Below are positions 1 to 15,674 of a DNA stretch of 64,000 nucleotides, in pieces. Every line of letters starts with the position of its first letter. Position 1 is the first letter of the stretch. A model generated the notes under the pieces. The model had not been told where the DNA came from, did no database searches, and saw only the letters and a list, made by a program, of their open reading frames with translations. A program made the position numbers and the translations under genes. The stretch comes from Heterodera schachtii (lineage: Eukaryota > Nematoda > Chromadorea > Rhabditida > Heteroderidae), in NCBI GenBank assembly GCA_023374025.1, contig SIJG01000002.1, positions 1,709,790 to 1,773,789 on the forward strand, read 5' to 3'.

Positions 1-711
1 ATTGCGCCAATTTCGCTTTCGCGACGACCGAAAAACGCCAATTATTAAAGGCGCATACGGTGCTTTTTTGAAAGCATTGGGGAAGATGGCACGTAAAGGG
101 AATTGAACCCAAGAAAAGAACAAAGGATTTGCCACTGAGCCATGCAGGCATTATGAACAAAGCAATACTTATAATTAAATGATAAAATGGAATTTAAATA
201 TAGTACCCAATTTATAGAAAGATTTAAAAAATAAAGCAAATTAAGTTCCAATTGCTTGGCTCTATTTCTGCTTACGGGTCCAATGAATGACTATCCTCAG
301 TTACTTAGGTCAAATTTTTTTTTTCCGAACTCAATCAATGCCTACATTCTTATTGTTAGTATCAATTGAAAGCTTGAAATCTACAGAAATTTATGTATAT
401 TAAATTCTGGGCTAAAGACAAAAATTATGCTTGAAGGTACTCGAAAAATGCTGAATTCGGATTAAATCATTGCAATTTTTTCAATAAAATATTTGCTCTT
501 TTCTTGTATCTCTAAATTCCAGAGACTTTAAGAATCCGTTTGATACAAAGAATACATGATTTACCAAGTTCCAAAAAAGTTAAGGCCTATTGAATGTTAG
601 AATAAAAAAATTTGGGTGGATGATCAGTTGATTGTACACAAAAATAAAAGGAAAACCATGCCACAGAATTGGCGAGTAGTTAATTAGAAATTCTATTATA
701 TTCCCAGTCAA
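1..711. other. AT-rich flank downstream of rpl-14, no protein gene seen
   Basis: This stretch lies beyond the 3' end of the leftward rpl-14 gene. I looked for further rpl-14 exons on the minus strand, because the expected C-terminal tail is shorter than usual, and found none that resembles the family. The only structured piece is a tRNA-like sequence at 87-150. The rest is low-complexity AT-rich DNA. Confidence 0.5.
87..150 (-). other. tRNA-like sequence with pol III A and B boxes (tRNA pseudogene or tRNA-derived repeat)
   Basis: Read on the minus strand this piece contains TGGCTCAGTGG, an exact match to the A-box consensus TRGCNNARYNGG. About 30 bases later comes GGTTCAATTCC, which differs from the B-box consensus by one base. 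The whole unit is only about 64 nt, the two acceptor halves pair poorly (roughly four of seven positions) and no clean seven-base anticodon loop forms. It is therefore more likely a decayed tRNA or the head of a tRNA-derived SINE than a working tRNA. Confidence 0.4.
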
Positions 712-1149
712 CTATCTGTTGAATTCCAAACGGACCTTTTGTTTCCGATCAATTCGCTTTGCCCACTCAGTGCCTTGCCATAATTCGTTGATTTTGGCAG
801 TTTCATAAGCCTCGCGCACTCCTTTCGTACGTTGGCCGATACGCAATGGGAGGGTGAATTTTGTCAACTGCAGGTCTTTGAAATTCCAAACACCGCGAGG
901 CACACCCGAGGAGGGGCCGTCCAACAAAACCTGAAATATTTATATATTTGTAAAAGGATTGTGAGTTCAGAAAAAAATCGTTTCATTTAAATTTATTTTT
1001 CTTAACGATAGGCGTGGTCAGAACGCAAAAACAAATGCTCAAACCTTGTTACCGTCGATGACATTCACAATGACTGCCAATTTGCCTTGGTCCTTTCCCT
1101 TGGCAATGTAAACGACACGGCCAATCTCAACAAATCGGTGGTAAATCAT
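712..1149 (-). CDS. rpl-14: 60S ribosomal protein L14 (eL14)
   Basis: A structural protein of the large cytosolic ribosomal subunit. There are two exons on the minus strand: 1045-1149 (ATG at 1149, 35 codons) and 712-930, joined by a GT-AG intron at 931-1044. The product is about 107 residues. It opens with the eL14 SH3-like fold (HRFVEIGRVVYIAKGKDQGKLAVIVNV split here as IGRVVYI...GKLAVIVNV), continues with VLLDGPSSGVPR and LTKFTLPLRIGQRTKGV, and ends with the helical EWAKRIDRKQK. These blocks align colinearly with nematode and human L14. Family members run on for another 20-30 basic residues after this helix. Here a stop follows a divergent RLEFNR, so the C-terminus is either short or continues in an exon I could not find. 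It is transcribed away from spt-16 from a 482-bp shared upstream region. Confidence 0.9.
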
Positions 1150-1631
1150 TGCTGGTGAAATTTGTTTCTTGAGTTCTGAACTTCTAAAATTAAAACCCAT
1201 ATATGAAAATTGTGTTGCAATTGGCTAGTGTTGCTAGTAAATCTGACTCAGAGCTTAAAAAGAGAATCATAATTTGCAGAATCTAGTCAAACTAACAATA
1301 AGTAATAGTAAAGGAAGCCAAAGAATTAGCCCGAGCTTGTAAGACCAATCAAACAGTTACTCCCTTACACTTCAAGAGCCTACATAGGTATTCCATGGCA
1401 TAATGGGCAAACTCAAACATGACAGAATTTTTGAAATATAAACAAAATGCCAAAAATCAAATTCAAATTTCTTTCTGTTTGCTTGATCCTAAACCTTTTG
1501 TTTACTTGTTAGCAAGCTTTTTCCATTGCAATTCAGTTTTTTTGTACTCTTTTTAATTGTTGTCTAAGTCCCGGAATATTCGTTCATAAGTTTTAAATAT
1601 AATAAATCATTTAGCAGCGATTCTTTCAACT
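1150..1631. promoter_or_regulatory. Shared upstream region of divergent rpl-14 and spt-16
   Basis: The start codons of rpl-14 (1149, leftward) and spt-16 (1632, rightward) are 482 bp apart and no other gene lies between, so both promoters must sit here or in the first introns. The sequence is AT-rich. I see no clear TATA box or spliced-leader acceptor that would fix a transcript start, so the regulatory role rests on position only. Confidence 0.5.
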
Positions 1632-6263
<4,632 letters not shown>

Positions 6264-6779
6264 ACAGAACACAATTTCATTTGGAAGCATTTGATGATGA
6301 CGGACGATTGGAATTAGGGATCGGATTGGGTTCGACTTTTCTAATAATAATTTTGCTTGTTTTTGTCCCATGTCCGATCTCTAAGTTTGAAACATCTGTA
6401 ATCATTTTGTCACATTTCAATACTGTTGCTGTACGGCGACGAATACTCTTGAAAATGAATGATGGACCCGTTTCTCCTATCCCAAGTTTACGACATTATA
6501 TTCGCTATTATTAAAATATTTATTTACTTTCCATACCCAATTTGAATAAACACTCATTTTACCAACAAATGGAAATTCTTTTATAATTAAAAATTGACGA
6601 GGGATAATTTCATGGATTTTTTTAATTTGGCACAATTCGAAATAAAGAAAGCGCGCAATCTTTAAATTTAAAAATTGATAACAGCGATACTGATAACTTT
6701 TGGGAAATTATTAATTACTTTTAATTGAAATTTATTTGTTTATAGCAAATTTGTCCAAATTTGAGTGTTTTCGAGTGCT
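6264..6779. other. Spacer between spt-16 and chl-1
   Basis: This 516-bp AT-rich spacer separates two genes on the same strand. It holds the 3' UTR and poly(A) signal of spt-16 (AATAAA at 6545-6550), and the rest must serve as the chl-1 promoter. There is no coding-like stretch. Confidence 0.5.
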
Positions 6780-9700
6780 ATGGACAAAAACCATCAGAAA
6801 AGAGAGGAACAACAGCAAAAGGTTGTTGGGTGGACAAAAGGCAAAAATTGGGAGAAAATTTCGAAATTTCAATCCCCCCCCCCCCTAAATGGGTAATTTA
6901 AATTCCAAAATTGCATTAATTAGCTCGGCGGTGCCGTCCCTTTGTGCTCCTCCGCCCGGCCCCCCTTCGGCTTTCCCTTCTCGCCCTATGGCATTCAGTT
7001 GCGACTGATGCGGACGATGTACGACGCCATTGAGCAGCGACGGGTGGCCATTTTGGAGTCGCCCACCGGCACCGGCAAATCGCTGTCCGCAATTTGTGCG
7101 GTTCGTTCGTTTGGCCGTGCCAATGGCTTTTTTTTCAATTTTGGAAATTTTTACCAACTCCAAAACTTAGTTTTTTGTTGTTTTTCGCCTTGAATTTGCT
7201 GCTTTTTCAAAAAATATTTGAGAAAAACGTGGAAAAATTCCGCTGGCGAAAATTTTAATGGAATTTTTAAAAATAAAAAAACAATTTGCCACTTTTATTG
7301 GATCCCAAAATAAAAATGGGTCATCATTTTTCAGTCCCTCAGTTGGTTGGAGGACGACGAAAGACGGGGGCGGGAGGAGGGCGAGCAGAAAACGGAGGCA
7401 TTGGCCGAACGCATCCGAAGTGGGCCACCAAACAAACCAAAAATAATAATTGGCACTCTGTCCCTAAACAAAATGCCAAAAAAAAAATTGGCAGTGAATT
7501 TTCGAAATTGAATTTTGCACCGCTTTTTCCTGCTTTGTTGTTGTGTTGTCACTGTTTGCCTTCGGCGGCGGAAGTGCCAACTTTTTTGGCCAACAGCAGA
7601 AAAATGTCTTCGTGGGTGATGAAATGGAATTCGTCGTGGGTGGCACCCTTTTGCGAGCACATGCCATTCTCCTGCAATTAATTCAATTTTAATTATCAGT
7701 TTTTTGGCATTTTTATTACAAATCCATCCGATTCTCCCATTCTCAACTCCTCTCCTCCGGTCACTCTTTTGATCAGCCTTTTTTGATCAGTTCTCTCCAT
7801 CATTTTCCATCTTTCCATCGTCATTCTTTCGCCGATAATTGAAATTATCCCTTTCGGCTCTTTTTTTAAATCTCCGCTCGATCACTTTTTGTCCACATTT
7901 TCTATCTTTCCCTCGTCCATTCTTTCGTTGTCTTTCGCTTTTTCCATGTTTGGCTTTGTGTTTACATCTTCAGTTTCTTCTTTTTCTGAACTTTTTTTTT
8001 TGCCATCCCCCCTTTTATTCCCCCTAATTTTTTATTTTTATTTCCCCCCCCCCCTTTTTTTGCCCACTTTTAATGCCATGAAAACGTCCTCCCGTCTGAG
8101 GAAATGACTGCTGAACCGCTTCCCGCCGAAGCTGTACTCCGTCGCGTGGAAAATGCCGCCCTGAAGCAGCCAACCGCCCGGTTTGATCAGCCCACAGGCG
8201 CCGTTGATCGCCTAATAGGCCATTAGAAGGGAAATTCTGTCCACCGATCACTGATTAATTGAGTACCCTTCTGTATCCGTCCAAATCTTCACAAGAGTAT
8301 TCCATGCAGAAAACAGGTTGCCACCAATTCGAACTGTTCCGGCACTTCCACGCGTTCATCCGCTCGGTAGTCAATCGCTCGGATCACCGGTCGTTTGTGC
8401 ACGTCCACATAAAAATCAGACTTTGATCAGTCCTGCTAATGAGTCCTCTAATTGCTTCCCACTTGCTAATGGGTTTCATTCATTTGTTTTGCCTTTATCC
8501 CAAACTGAGTCTTCCGTCGATTGCCACTCACTTCCAACACCGCCCTCATCTTCTTCCGTGTCTTTTCCTGCATTTGCGCAGCACTTTCGTTGTTCGCCTC
8601 AATGTTGGCAATCCATTTGCATATTTCGGCCCAGTCAAATCTGTTTCTGCCCTCAACCCAATCGATCAGCCGTTTCCGATTCGCCTGAAGGGCACTTTTT
8701 GGGACTAATTGAGATTTTGATTATAAATATTCACTTGCGCATAGTCGGAGCTGAAGAAGGACGCCACGTGGTTTCGTGCACACAACGGAATGTACACAGT
8801 TGGACCTTTGGGGGGAGGGAAAAGCCAATGGCATTCAAAATGGGGGAGGGGGGGGGGCGGAAGCCAAACCGGCGCCCAGGTCGAGCATTGTCTCAATGTT
8901 GTTGGGCAGTCGGCAGATCATCCCCGGCAAAAAGAAGAGCACAATTTGCATGGCCGTGTCCTCCCGTGCCGACTTGTAGAAGCCGTCCAAGTATTGGTCC
9001 GGGTCGAACTGAATTTGATCTGTTGCGTTAGCGCCCTCCTCGGCATATTTAATTGAGTGCCATAATGGCGCCTAATTAATTTAATTGCTTTTTGAAGAGA
9101 GAATCCCTCGCTTTCGTTCTGTTTTTCCTCAATGTGTCCACCTGAACATTGTGCTCTTCCGCCCTGAAAATGGGCTCGGGCGGTGACTTCTCCCGCTTCG
9201 CCTCCGTCGCCTTTCCTTTGCCTCCCTTTTCCTCCTCTTCGTCCAATTCGCAACGGCACAATTGGACAATCAGCGGATGCACATTCGTTCTCGTGTTTTG
9301 GTAGTTCAGCTGCTGTTCCTCCCCGCTCGGCTCACCATTCTCATTCCGCTGCTGTTGTTCCCCCATTTGTTCAGGGAAGTTTTTGGGCATTATTTGTTCA
9401 GGCATTTCTGCCGCTGTTCGGCAATTTTGGCACTTTCCGCTGATTTGGACTCAATGCTTTCAAATTTAATCAAAGGATCAAATGATAAGCGCCGTTTTCT
9501 CAAATAAATGACCCGTATTTTTTGCAAAAATCTCTCAATGGCTTTTTTGAGTTTGGCCGCTGCTTCCGCCGCTTAATCTATGAATGATTAGCTCTTTCTT
9601 CTCTTCCCCCGCCCCTTTTCTTTGTGTCCGTCCGCTCTTTCTTCTCCGAACATCGATTTCCGCTTTCGTTCTCTCCTCTGTCTTTTCGCTTTATCTCTTT

Positions 9701-12700
9701 TTTTTTGCCTCTTCATCATCACATTGAGACTCGAGAGTTTTATTGAGTCGAGAACATCGCTTGGATGGGCGGGCGACCGGTGGGAGGACTTTTCCTGGGG
9801 TATTTGCAAAATCAGTAGCAGTTAGTCAATAATTAGCAACCGATGGGTGGATGATCTGATGATATAACTACGATAAGTGGTCAATTGTGGATTTGATTCG
9901 TCTAAAATAGAGTAAAAAAATGAATGAATAAATTATTAGTTGGAATTGTCACAAAAAGGCTCCGGTTTAAGATGCAAGCACTGATCAGGACTGGATGAAA
10001 GCACACAAACTGAAAATGGAGGTATTTATCACTGATCACTCATTGGCATTTAATTATTTACCTTGAAATGTTAATCTCATTTAACTAATTTGTAAATGGT
10101 TGTCAATATTTGTGCAATAATTAGGCGGAAGTTGAGCTGGAAGAGGTGGAGCAACAAAAGGAGCAGCGACAAAAGGTGGAGCAAAAGTTGGAGCTGATCA
10201 GACAACGTCAGAGGATGATCAGCCAACAACGGCGCATGGACGAGGGATGGCCCACGGGCAAACGGAAGCATTTTGAGGAGGGGGACAAAAAGCAGGAGGA
10301 GGCGGAAGACCATCAACAGCAAGACGGAACAGAACGCGAGGATGGAGAGGACCAGGACTTGATCCCAAATGATTCTGATGAGGACGGACAACAAAGTGAT
10401 GAAGAGAGGGAGCAGCAGCAGAGGGGCAAAGAGCGGGAAGAGCCGCTTCTCTGCCGGAAAGTGATCTATGCCAGCAGAACACATTCCCAGGTGTTCCGCT
10501 TTTGCGCGGATTGATCATTTCCGTGCCCCGCTTTGTCCAATTTGTTCGTTTGTCTCACACAGCTTGAACAATTTGCGCAAGAGTTGGCCAAAACGGGCTT
10601 CCGTCCGCGCGTCCTCACGCTCGGCTCTCGACAAATGCTGTGCGTCAATGACGCGGTCCGATCGCTGGGCGTCGCCGGACTGATCAACGACCGATGTAAC
10701 GAATTGTTAAGCGAAAACACCGGCGGAGGAGAGAAACGAGCGCGACGGGCGGAGCACGCACAAATGGTGGACAATTGAATAAAACGCTGCTGGTGATGCT
10801 CAAGATCAGCAGCATTTTCTGACACCAAAAATCACCAATAGGGAAACAGTGAACTGCTCGATATTCTTGGTTTTGACTCGAGACTCTCGATTTTGTCCCC
10901 CCATCCGAAATGGGCGCTTCTTCTCGAGAGCCCACAGCTGGCAGAAGTCTTGAGCTTTACTAAGCGGGCAAGAGGAGTCTAACTGTTTTTGACCAAGCAA
11001 AACATCCCCCAGACAAAGGCCGGGAAAAGCACGGGCGGTTGCGAGTTCGCCCACGCGGATGCCATAGAAGATTTATGCGGTGCCGCTTTGGTGGGCAACG
11101 CGGCGCAGTCGCGCAGCAGCACCGCCGAGGGCGACGTGCGCGAGCTGTACGAATTGGGACGACGCCGTCGCGCCTGTCCGTACTTTGCCAGCCGCGCGGC
11201 GCTTGGCCTTTGCCAATTGGTGTTGGTCCCGTACAACATTTTGCTGCACAAATCGACGCGAGACGCGTGGCGGTAGGAAAAAGCGCATCTGGCGAAAAAA
11301 TCAATTCTCTCGAATTTAATCCCTTTTTGGGATTTTGTTTTTGAAATTTTAAAAGCATCGCTAATTATGGCACTTCGTAAAGGCATGAATTTTCGAATCA
11401 GGCTGAATTTGCGCGACAATGTGCTGATCGTTGACGAGGCGCACAATCTGTTGCAGACATTGGCCTCCATCCACGCAGTAATTCTCATTGGGCAAAGTGA
11501 TCGGCGGAATTGGAATGAATTTGACTTTGTAGATGCCGACCAATGCCGGGATTAGGGGGGTCGAGATCAATTTGATAGCACTTTGGGCAAAGTGAACGGA
11601 ATTGGAATGGATTTTACTGGAGAGATTTCGGCAGTGCCGGGATTAGGGGTCGGGATCAATTTTAAAGCATTCAGATTTGTTGGTCTTTCTTGATCAGCAG
11701 TTTTACTGTTGACTCTTTCTTTGCCTTTGTGTCCCCCAATGATTCTCCCACCGATCCAAGGTGGAGCTGAGCACGGGCCAACTCAGTCTCTGCTCCGCGC
11801 TCATCCACGACTATTTGGAGCGCTTCCGAAAGCGGCTTTCGCCGCGAAACCTTCGCCACATTCGCCAATTGCATTCGCTTACGGTCGCTGTGCACAATTT
11901 GGCCACTTCGACGGCGAAGGAGGAGGACGGAGGTGCCGAGGAGAGAGTGCTCACTCTGACCCAATTTATGGCCAAAGTGCGCTAGGGGGAGGGCCAAATT
12001 GGGGGGGGGGGGGGGTCAATCACCAATGCTTAAATCCAACTTGGATTGAGAAATCCCTTTTGAATCGCCTTCCATCATTCCCATTAGGTCCATTCCTTCC
12101 CCCATTAGTCGCGTAATTATCGACGATTGTCCCAGATTGGCCTTTCTTTGCTTAAGTCTCCGCTGTTTCAGTTGGGCTCCGCCTCGGACATTGACCTGTT
12201 CCGTCTGCTCGACTACCTGGATCAGTCGAAACTTTGCAGAAAGTTGCGCGACTTTCGTCTTCGGCACTCCGCCCGAGGGCATTCCCAGCCAACCGTCGCT
12301 TCTGCCGAGCAAAGAAACGGTGCCGTGGGACTCAAATCGCACAGGGACCGAAGTGGGCAAAATCCAAAGCAGCGCCAAACAGCGAAAAAGGAAATGCCGA
12401 GAGGAAATTTGGGCTCAGAAAACATTCCGCCATCTGCGAATGAGCACGGTGAAGCTGCGACGCCGGCGGACACCAATTCAACACCGCTTTACCAATTGCG
12501 GGAGTTTATTGAGGTGATCGATCACTGGGGCTGATCAGGGGACAACGGATCATGGGGGAAAACGGAAACCCCCCCCCCCCCAAAATGGGAAAAGCATTGA
12601 TTGAGACCCGGAAAACATTCAGTTTCACTGATCACTGACATTCATGGCGGTCCGATCACTTGTTTCACAGATCAGCCACTTTTTCAATATGCTTTTTTGT

Positions 12701-14715
12701 GAGATTTTCGTGCCTTTAGGCGATCACTTCGCGGACTGATGATGCTCGCGTTGTGATCAGTCGCCGTCGTCCGGTGGGCGTCGCTTCTGCGGCTACAATT
12801 TGTAATTGCTACTTTCTCAGCCAGCTTCTCCTTTTTTGCGCATTTGCCCCCTTAAGCCGATGTCCGTCTTCGATTTCTGCTTTTAAACCCGGCCGCGCGT
12901 CTCGGCGATTTGGTCTCCCAGGCGCGTGCGCTCATTTTGCTCGGCGGCACAATGCGTCCGACTGATCAGCTGGTCGATGCCCTGCAGCGCGTCTGCTCCG
13001 TGCCCGACAGTCGCATTGTTCAGTTCACTTGTGGCCATATCATTGAGGACAAGCAGCTGATCGCGCTGCAAATTGGCACGTTTTGGATAATTTTGATTTT
13101 ACCAATTGCCATTCAATTTTCGGGTTTAAAGGTTGCTTTACCTCACTGATCAGAGACTTAATTAACCATCGATAACTTTCTTCAATGTTTGATCACTAGG
13201 CAAATTTCCCAAACAATTTATAATCTTTGGCACTGAGATAGAGAAGAAGAAGCAACACTGATCCGGAAAGCCCGAGAAGCCGGGATCAGTTGCTCATTCG
13301 CTAACTCTGTGTGAACAATGATTGTGATCGATCACTTACTCATTTTTTCATCATCACTCATTCACCAATAGTTTGTCACCATATCAATAACAGTGCTATC
13401 AAGCAGGGATGGCACGCGATTTCCAAATATTTTTGGGCCTTGGAATGCCATCCCTGCTATCAAGTGTTCTTTATCACTTTGATCAGTTCCCTTATGATTC
13501 ATCTCTTTCCCATTCGATTTCCCCCCCCCCTACGCCGCTTTAAACCGTCCCCGCCTTAGGCAATGGTCCGAATGGCGCCGCGCAGCCGTTGAATTTGCAA
13601 TTTTCCGCGCGCGGTTCGCCCCAGGCGCTCACCGCGGTGGCCCAATCTTTGCTGGCGCTGCTCCGTTCGGTGCCCAACGGCGCGGTGGCCTTTTTCCCCT
13701 CCTACGCCTTTTTGGCCTCTTTTGTGCACCATTTGCGCACCACGGGCCAATGGGAACAGCTTCAAAGTGTCAAACGGATTCACGTGGAGACGAAAGAGGC
13801 GGCGGAGACGGCGAAAAACGGCGCAGGGAAACAGCAGCAAATGCAAATGGTGGAAACAGAAATGGGAGAAGCAAAAATGGGAATTAAATTCAAAAATGGA
13901 AAAACACTCGAACCATATTAATTTGTTTTTAAATACCCTCACAGCAGCAGATTTGGCCCGCATTTTGTGAGTCCGCACGTTCCCGCGAGGGTGCCGTCCT
14001 TTTCGCGGTGGTCGGCGGAAAACTCAGCGAGGGTTCGCTTTTTTACGGCAGCGGGGGGGGGGGGGGGGAATTTGTAAATTTATGAAATTTTGGATATTTT
14101 TAATATATATAATTATGACTAAATTGGCCTTTCAAGGCATCAACTTCTCCGATGAGTTGGGCCGTTGTGTGCTGATGGTCGGACTTCCGTACGCGAACAG
14201 AAACTCGGCCGAATTGTCAGAACGAATTCGGGTGAGTTTTATAATTTAAATCGTTATTTGTTGATTTTGATCAAATTTATAATTACAATTGATCATTTTT
14301 CACCGTTTATTTTAATTCCTTTTTTCATCTTTTAAAATATTTATATAAATTTGGCACCTTTTGTTTCTTACAAATTGTTATGCTAAAAATAGCATAAATT
14401 TTCCAACCAAATTTGCCCCCATTTTTTGCTCAGTATTTGGAGCAGCACATTGGGCCCGGCGCGGGCACGCGCTTCTACGAGCAGTTGTGCCAGCAGGCCA
14501 TCAACCAGGCCATCGGCCGTGCCATTCGCCACCGTGCCGACTTTGCCGCCATTGTGCTGCTGGACGAGCGGTACGCGCGCGACACAATTGCCGCCAGTTT
14601 GCCCGGATGGATTCGGCAACGGCTGACGCGCGCGGTTCCGTTGCCCGAGGCGCTGCGGCGCTTGGACAATTTTTTCAGCGTCCACAATTGTGAGAAAGCG
14701 GCGCACGGCGAATGA
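6780..14715 (+). CDS. chl-1: DDX11/CHL1 DNA helicase (XPD-like, iron-sulfur)
   Basis: A superfamily 2 5'-3' DNA helicase of the XPD/FANCJ/RTEL1 group, needed for sister-chromatid cohesion. Sixteen exons chain in phase to about 976 residues (human DDX11 about 970): 6780-6821, 6924-7100, 7335-7493, 9989-10021, 10125-10490, 10563-10766, 11013-11272, 11402-11477, 11761-11976, 12172-12513, 12720-12801, 12857-13075, 13560-13849, 13945-14032, 14137-14231, 14434-14715. Seen in order: FPFSPYGIQ, Walker A SPTGTGKS (about 59-67), SRTHSQ, the Cys region NDRC and RACPYF of the Fe-S domain, [10 protein letters not shown] (DEAH about 425), [20 protein letters not shown], and the final helicase motif QAIGRAIRH. 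The ends of exons 3, 6 and 13 are the least certain. Intron 12 needs a GC donor. Intron 3 (7494-9988) contains a whole minus-strand gene. The introns are rich in TGATCA words and poly-C or poly-G runs. Confidence 0.93.
7549..9019 (-). CDS. NNMT/PNMT-family amine N-methyltransferase, nested, with a one-base frameshift
   Basis: A SAM-dependent N-methyltransferase of the NNMT/PNMT/TEMT family, which methylates small amines such as nicotinamide or biogenic amines. Exons on the minus strand: 8870-9019, 8735-8805, 8532-8684, 8267-8420, 8068-8211, 7549-7671. Recognisable blocks are [20 protein letters not shown], the SAM loop [58 protein letters not shown] and [16 protein letters not shown], in family order. 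The exon 8267-8420 reads correctly only if one base is dropped in the A-run at 8310-8313 (FELVATC in one frame, [14 protein letters not shown] in the next), so it is either a sequencing indel or an inactivating mutation. The N-terminal exon(s) before 9019 are not resolved. The gene sits entirely inside chl-1 intron 3, antisense to it. Confidence 0.85.
9390..9575 (-). CDS. Coding-like open stretch upstream of the N-methyltransferase
   Basis: About 60 codons are open on the minus strand between a TAA and a TAA. They give a helical Ala/Lys/Glu-rich peptide ([20 protein letters not shown] ... [13 protein letters not shown]). It lies in the same chl-1 intron and orientation as the N-methyltransferase and could be a 5' exon of it or a remnant of another gene. 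It matches no family that I recognise, and no phase-compatible splice to the exon at 9019 was found. Confidence 0.2.
13395..13464. mobile_element. Small palindromic insertion flanked by a 9-bp direct repeat
   Basis: In chl-1 intron 12 the word GCAGGGATGGCA (from 13403) is mirrored by TGCCATCCCTGC (to 13457), with further inner pairing of TTCCAA to TTGGAA, so the 55 bp folds into a hairpin. Both sides carry GCTATCAAG (13395-13403 and 13456-13464), as expected of a target-site duplication. It looks like a very short MITE or its solo remnant. The family is unknown to me. Confidence 0.55.
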
Positions 14716-15674
14716 TCAAATGATCAGCAAAAAGGACAAATTGTTGCGACTACCAAAGCACACTTTTTTATGGCTGATCGGAATGTCCGATCACTTTTTT
14801 GGATTATTTTGTGTCAAATTGATTAACTTTTATTTCGATCTCCGTTTGACCTCAAAAAACCTTTCCTCTTACTCACTTTGTTTTTTTTTGCCCCAATTTT
14901 TCTTTTGGCAAATTGTTTTGTTTTTTCCAAATAAATATTTTTGATTTGTATTAAAAGAGGAAGGAATAAATAGTTTCTTGAGAAATCAAATCAATTGACT
15001 CGCCGACAAAAACGAGTTCACTTTCATCAATGGACAAACTTTGGCAGCGGAGGGGCGACAGAATTTATAAAGTGAAAACGAACGGTCGGCGACTGATTTT
15101 TTTATGGGCGATCGGTGAAAAGTGTTTTGGTGATCCGTCGATGGAAATGTGCTGTTCTTGTGATCAGTGATCAGAGGCTGATTGTTGCTGTGGATGATGC
15201 TCATTCATACAAATGCATGTCACGTGTAACTGCTTCATCATCTGCTGTTTTGGTGCCATTTTAATTTATAAAATGCCCAGTTTGGGAAATGTTTTGTGCC
15301 CCATTTCGATCAGTCCGTCCCCATTTGATTTGATTCGATCGAAAGTCCGTGTCGGCCGATCATTGCGTTCCATCAATCACTTCTCGCCCAATTTGGCGAG
15401 TCTTCTCGACGAGTTCTTCCCCGCCTCTTTCCGTCATCAGTGAATTGTGTTCAAAAAATTCACTCATCCTTTTTTTATTATTATTTTCTGAATGAAATAC
15501 CTAATTAACTTCCTCCCAATTTCTTTGGTTTTTTCCCTCTTTTTAAACCCTTTGGCCAATTTTTTTTAACACCCCCGCGGGGCATGGCATTGCCATTGAT
15601 TTTCACCGTTTCCCCGGGCAATATTTGCCGATTCGTTAAATTTTAAAGAATTTACCGAAACATTTTTAGCCTAA
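14716..15674. other. Spacer between chl-1 and the metalloproteinase gene
   Basis: This holds the chl-1 3' UTR, with AATAAA at 14930-14935, and the upstream region of the metalloproteinase. It contains several TGATCA/TGATCAG words and T-rich runs. I find no coding exon or RNA gene. Confidence 0.5.

Noticed and set aside
8318..9031. 237-codon open stretch on the plus strand in the chl-1 intron
   Set aside because: It is the opposite strand of the N-methyltransferase exons, which show clear family sequence; the plus-strand reading has none.
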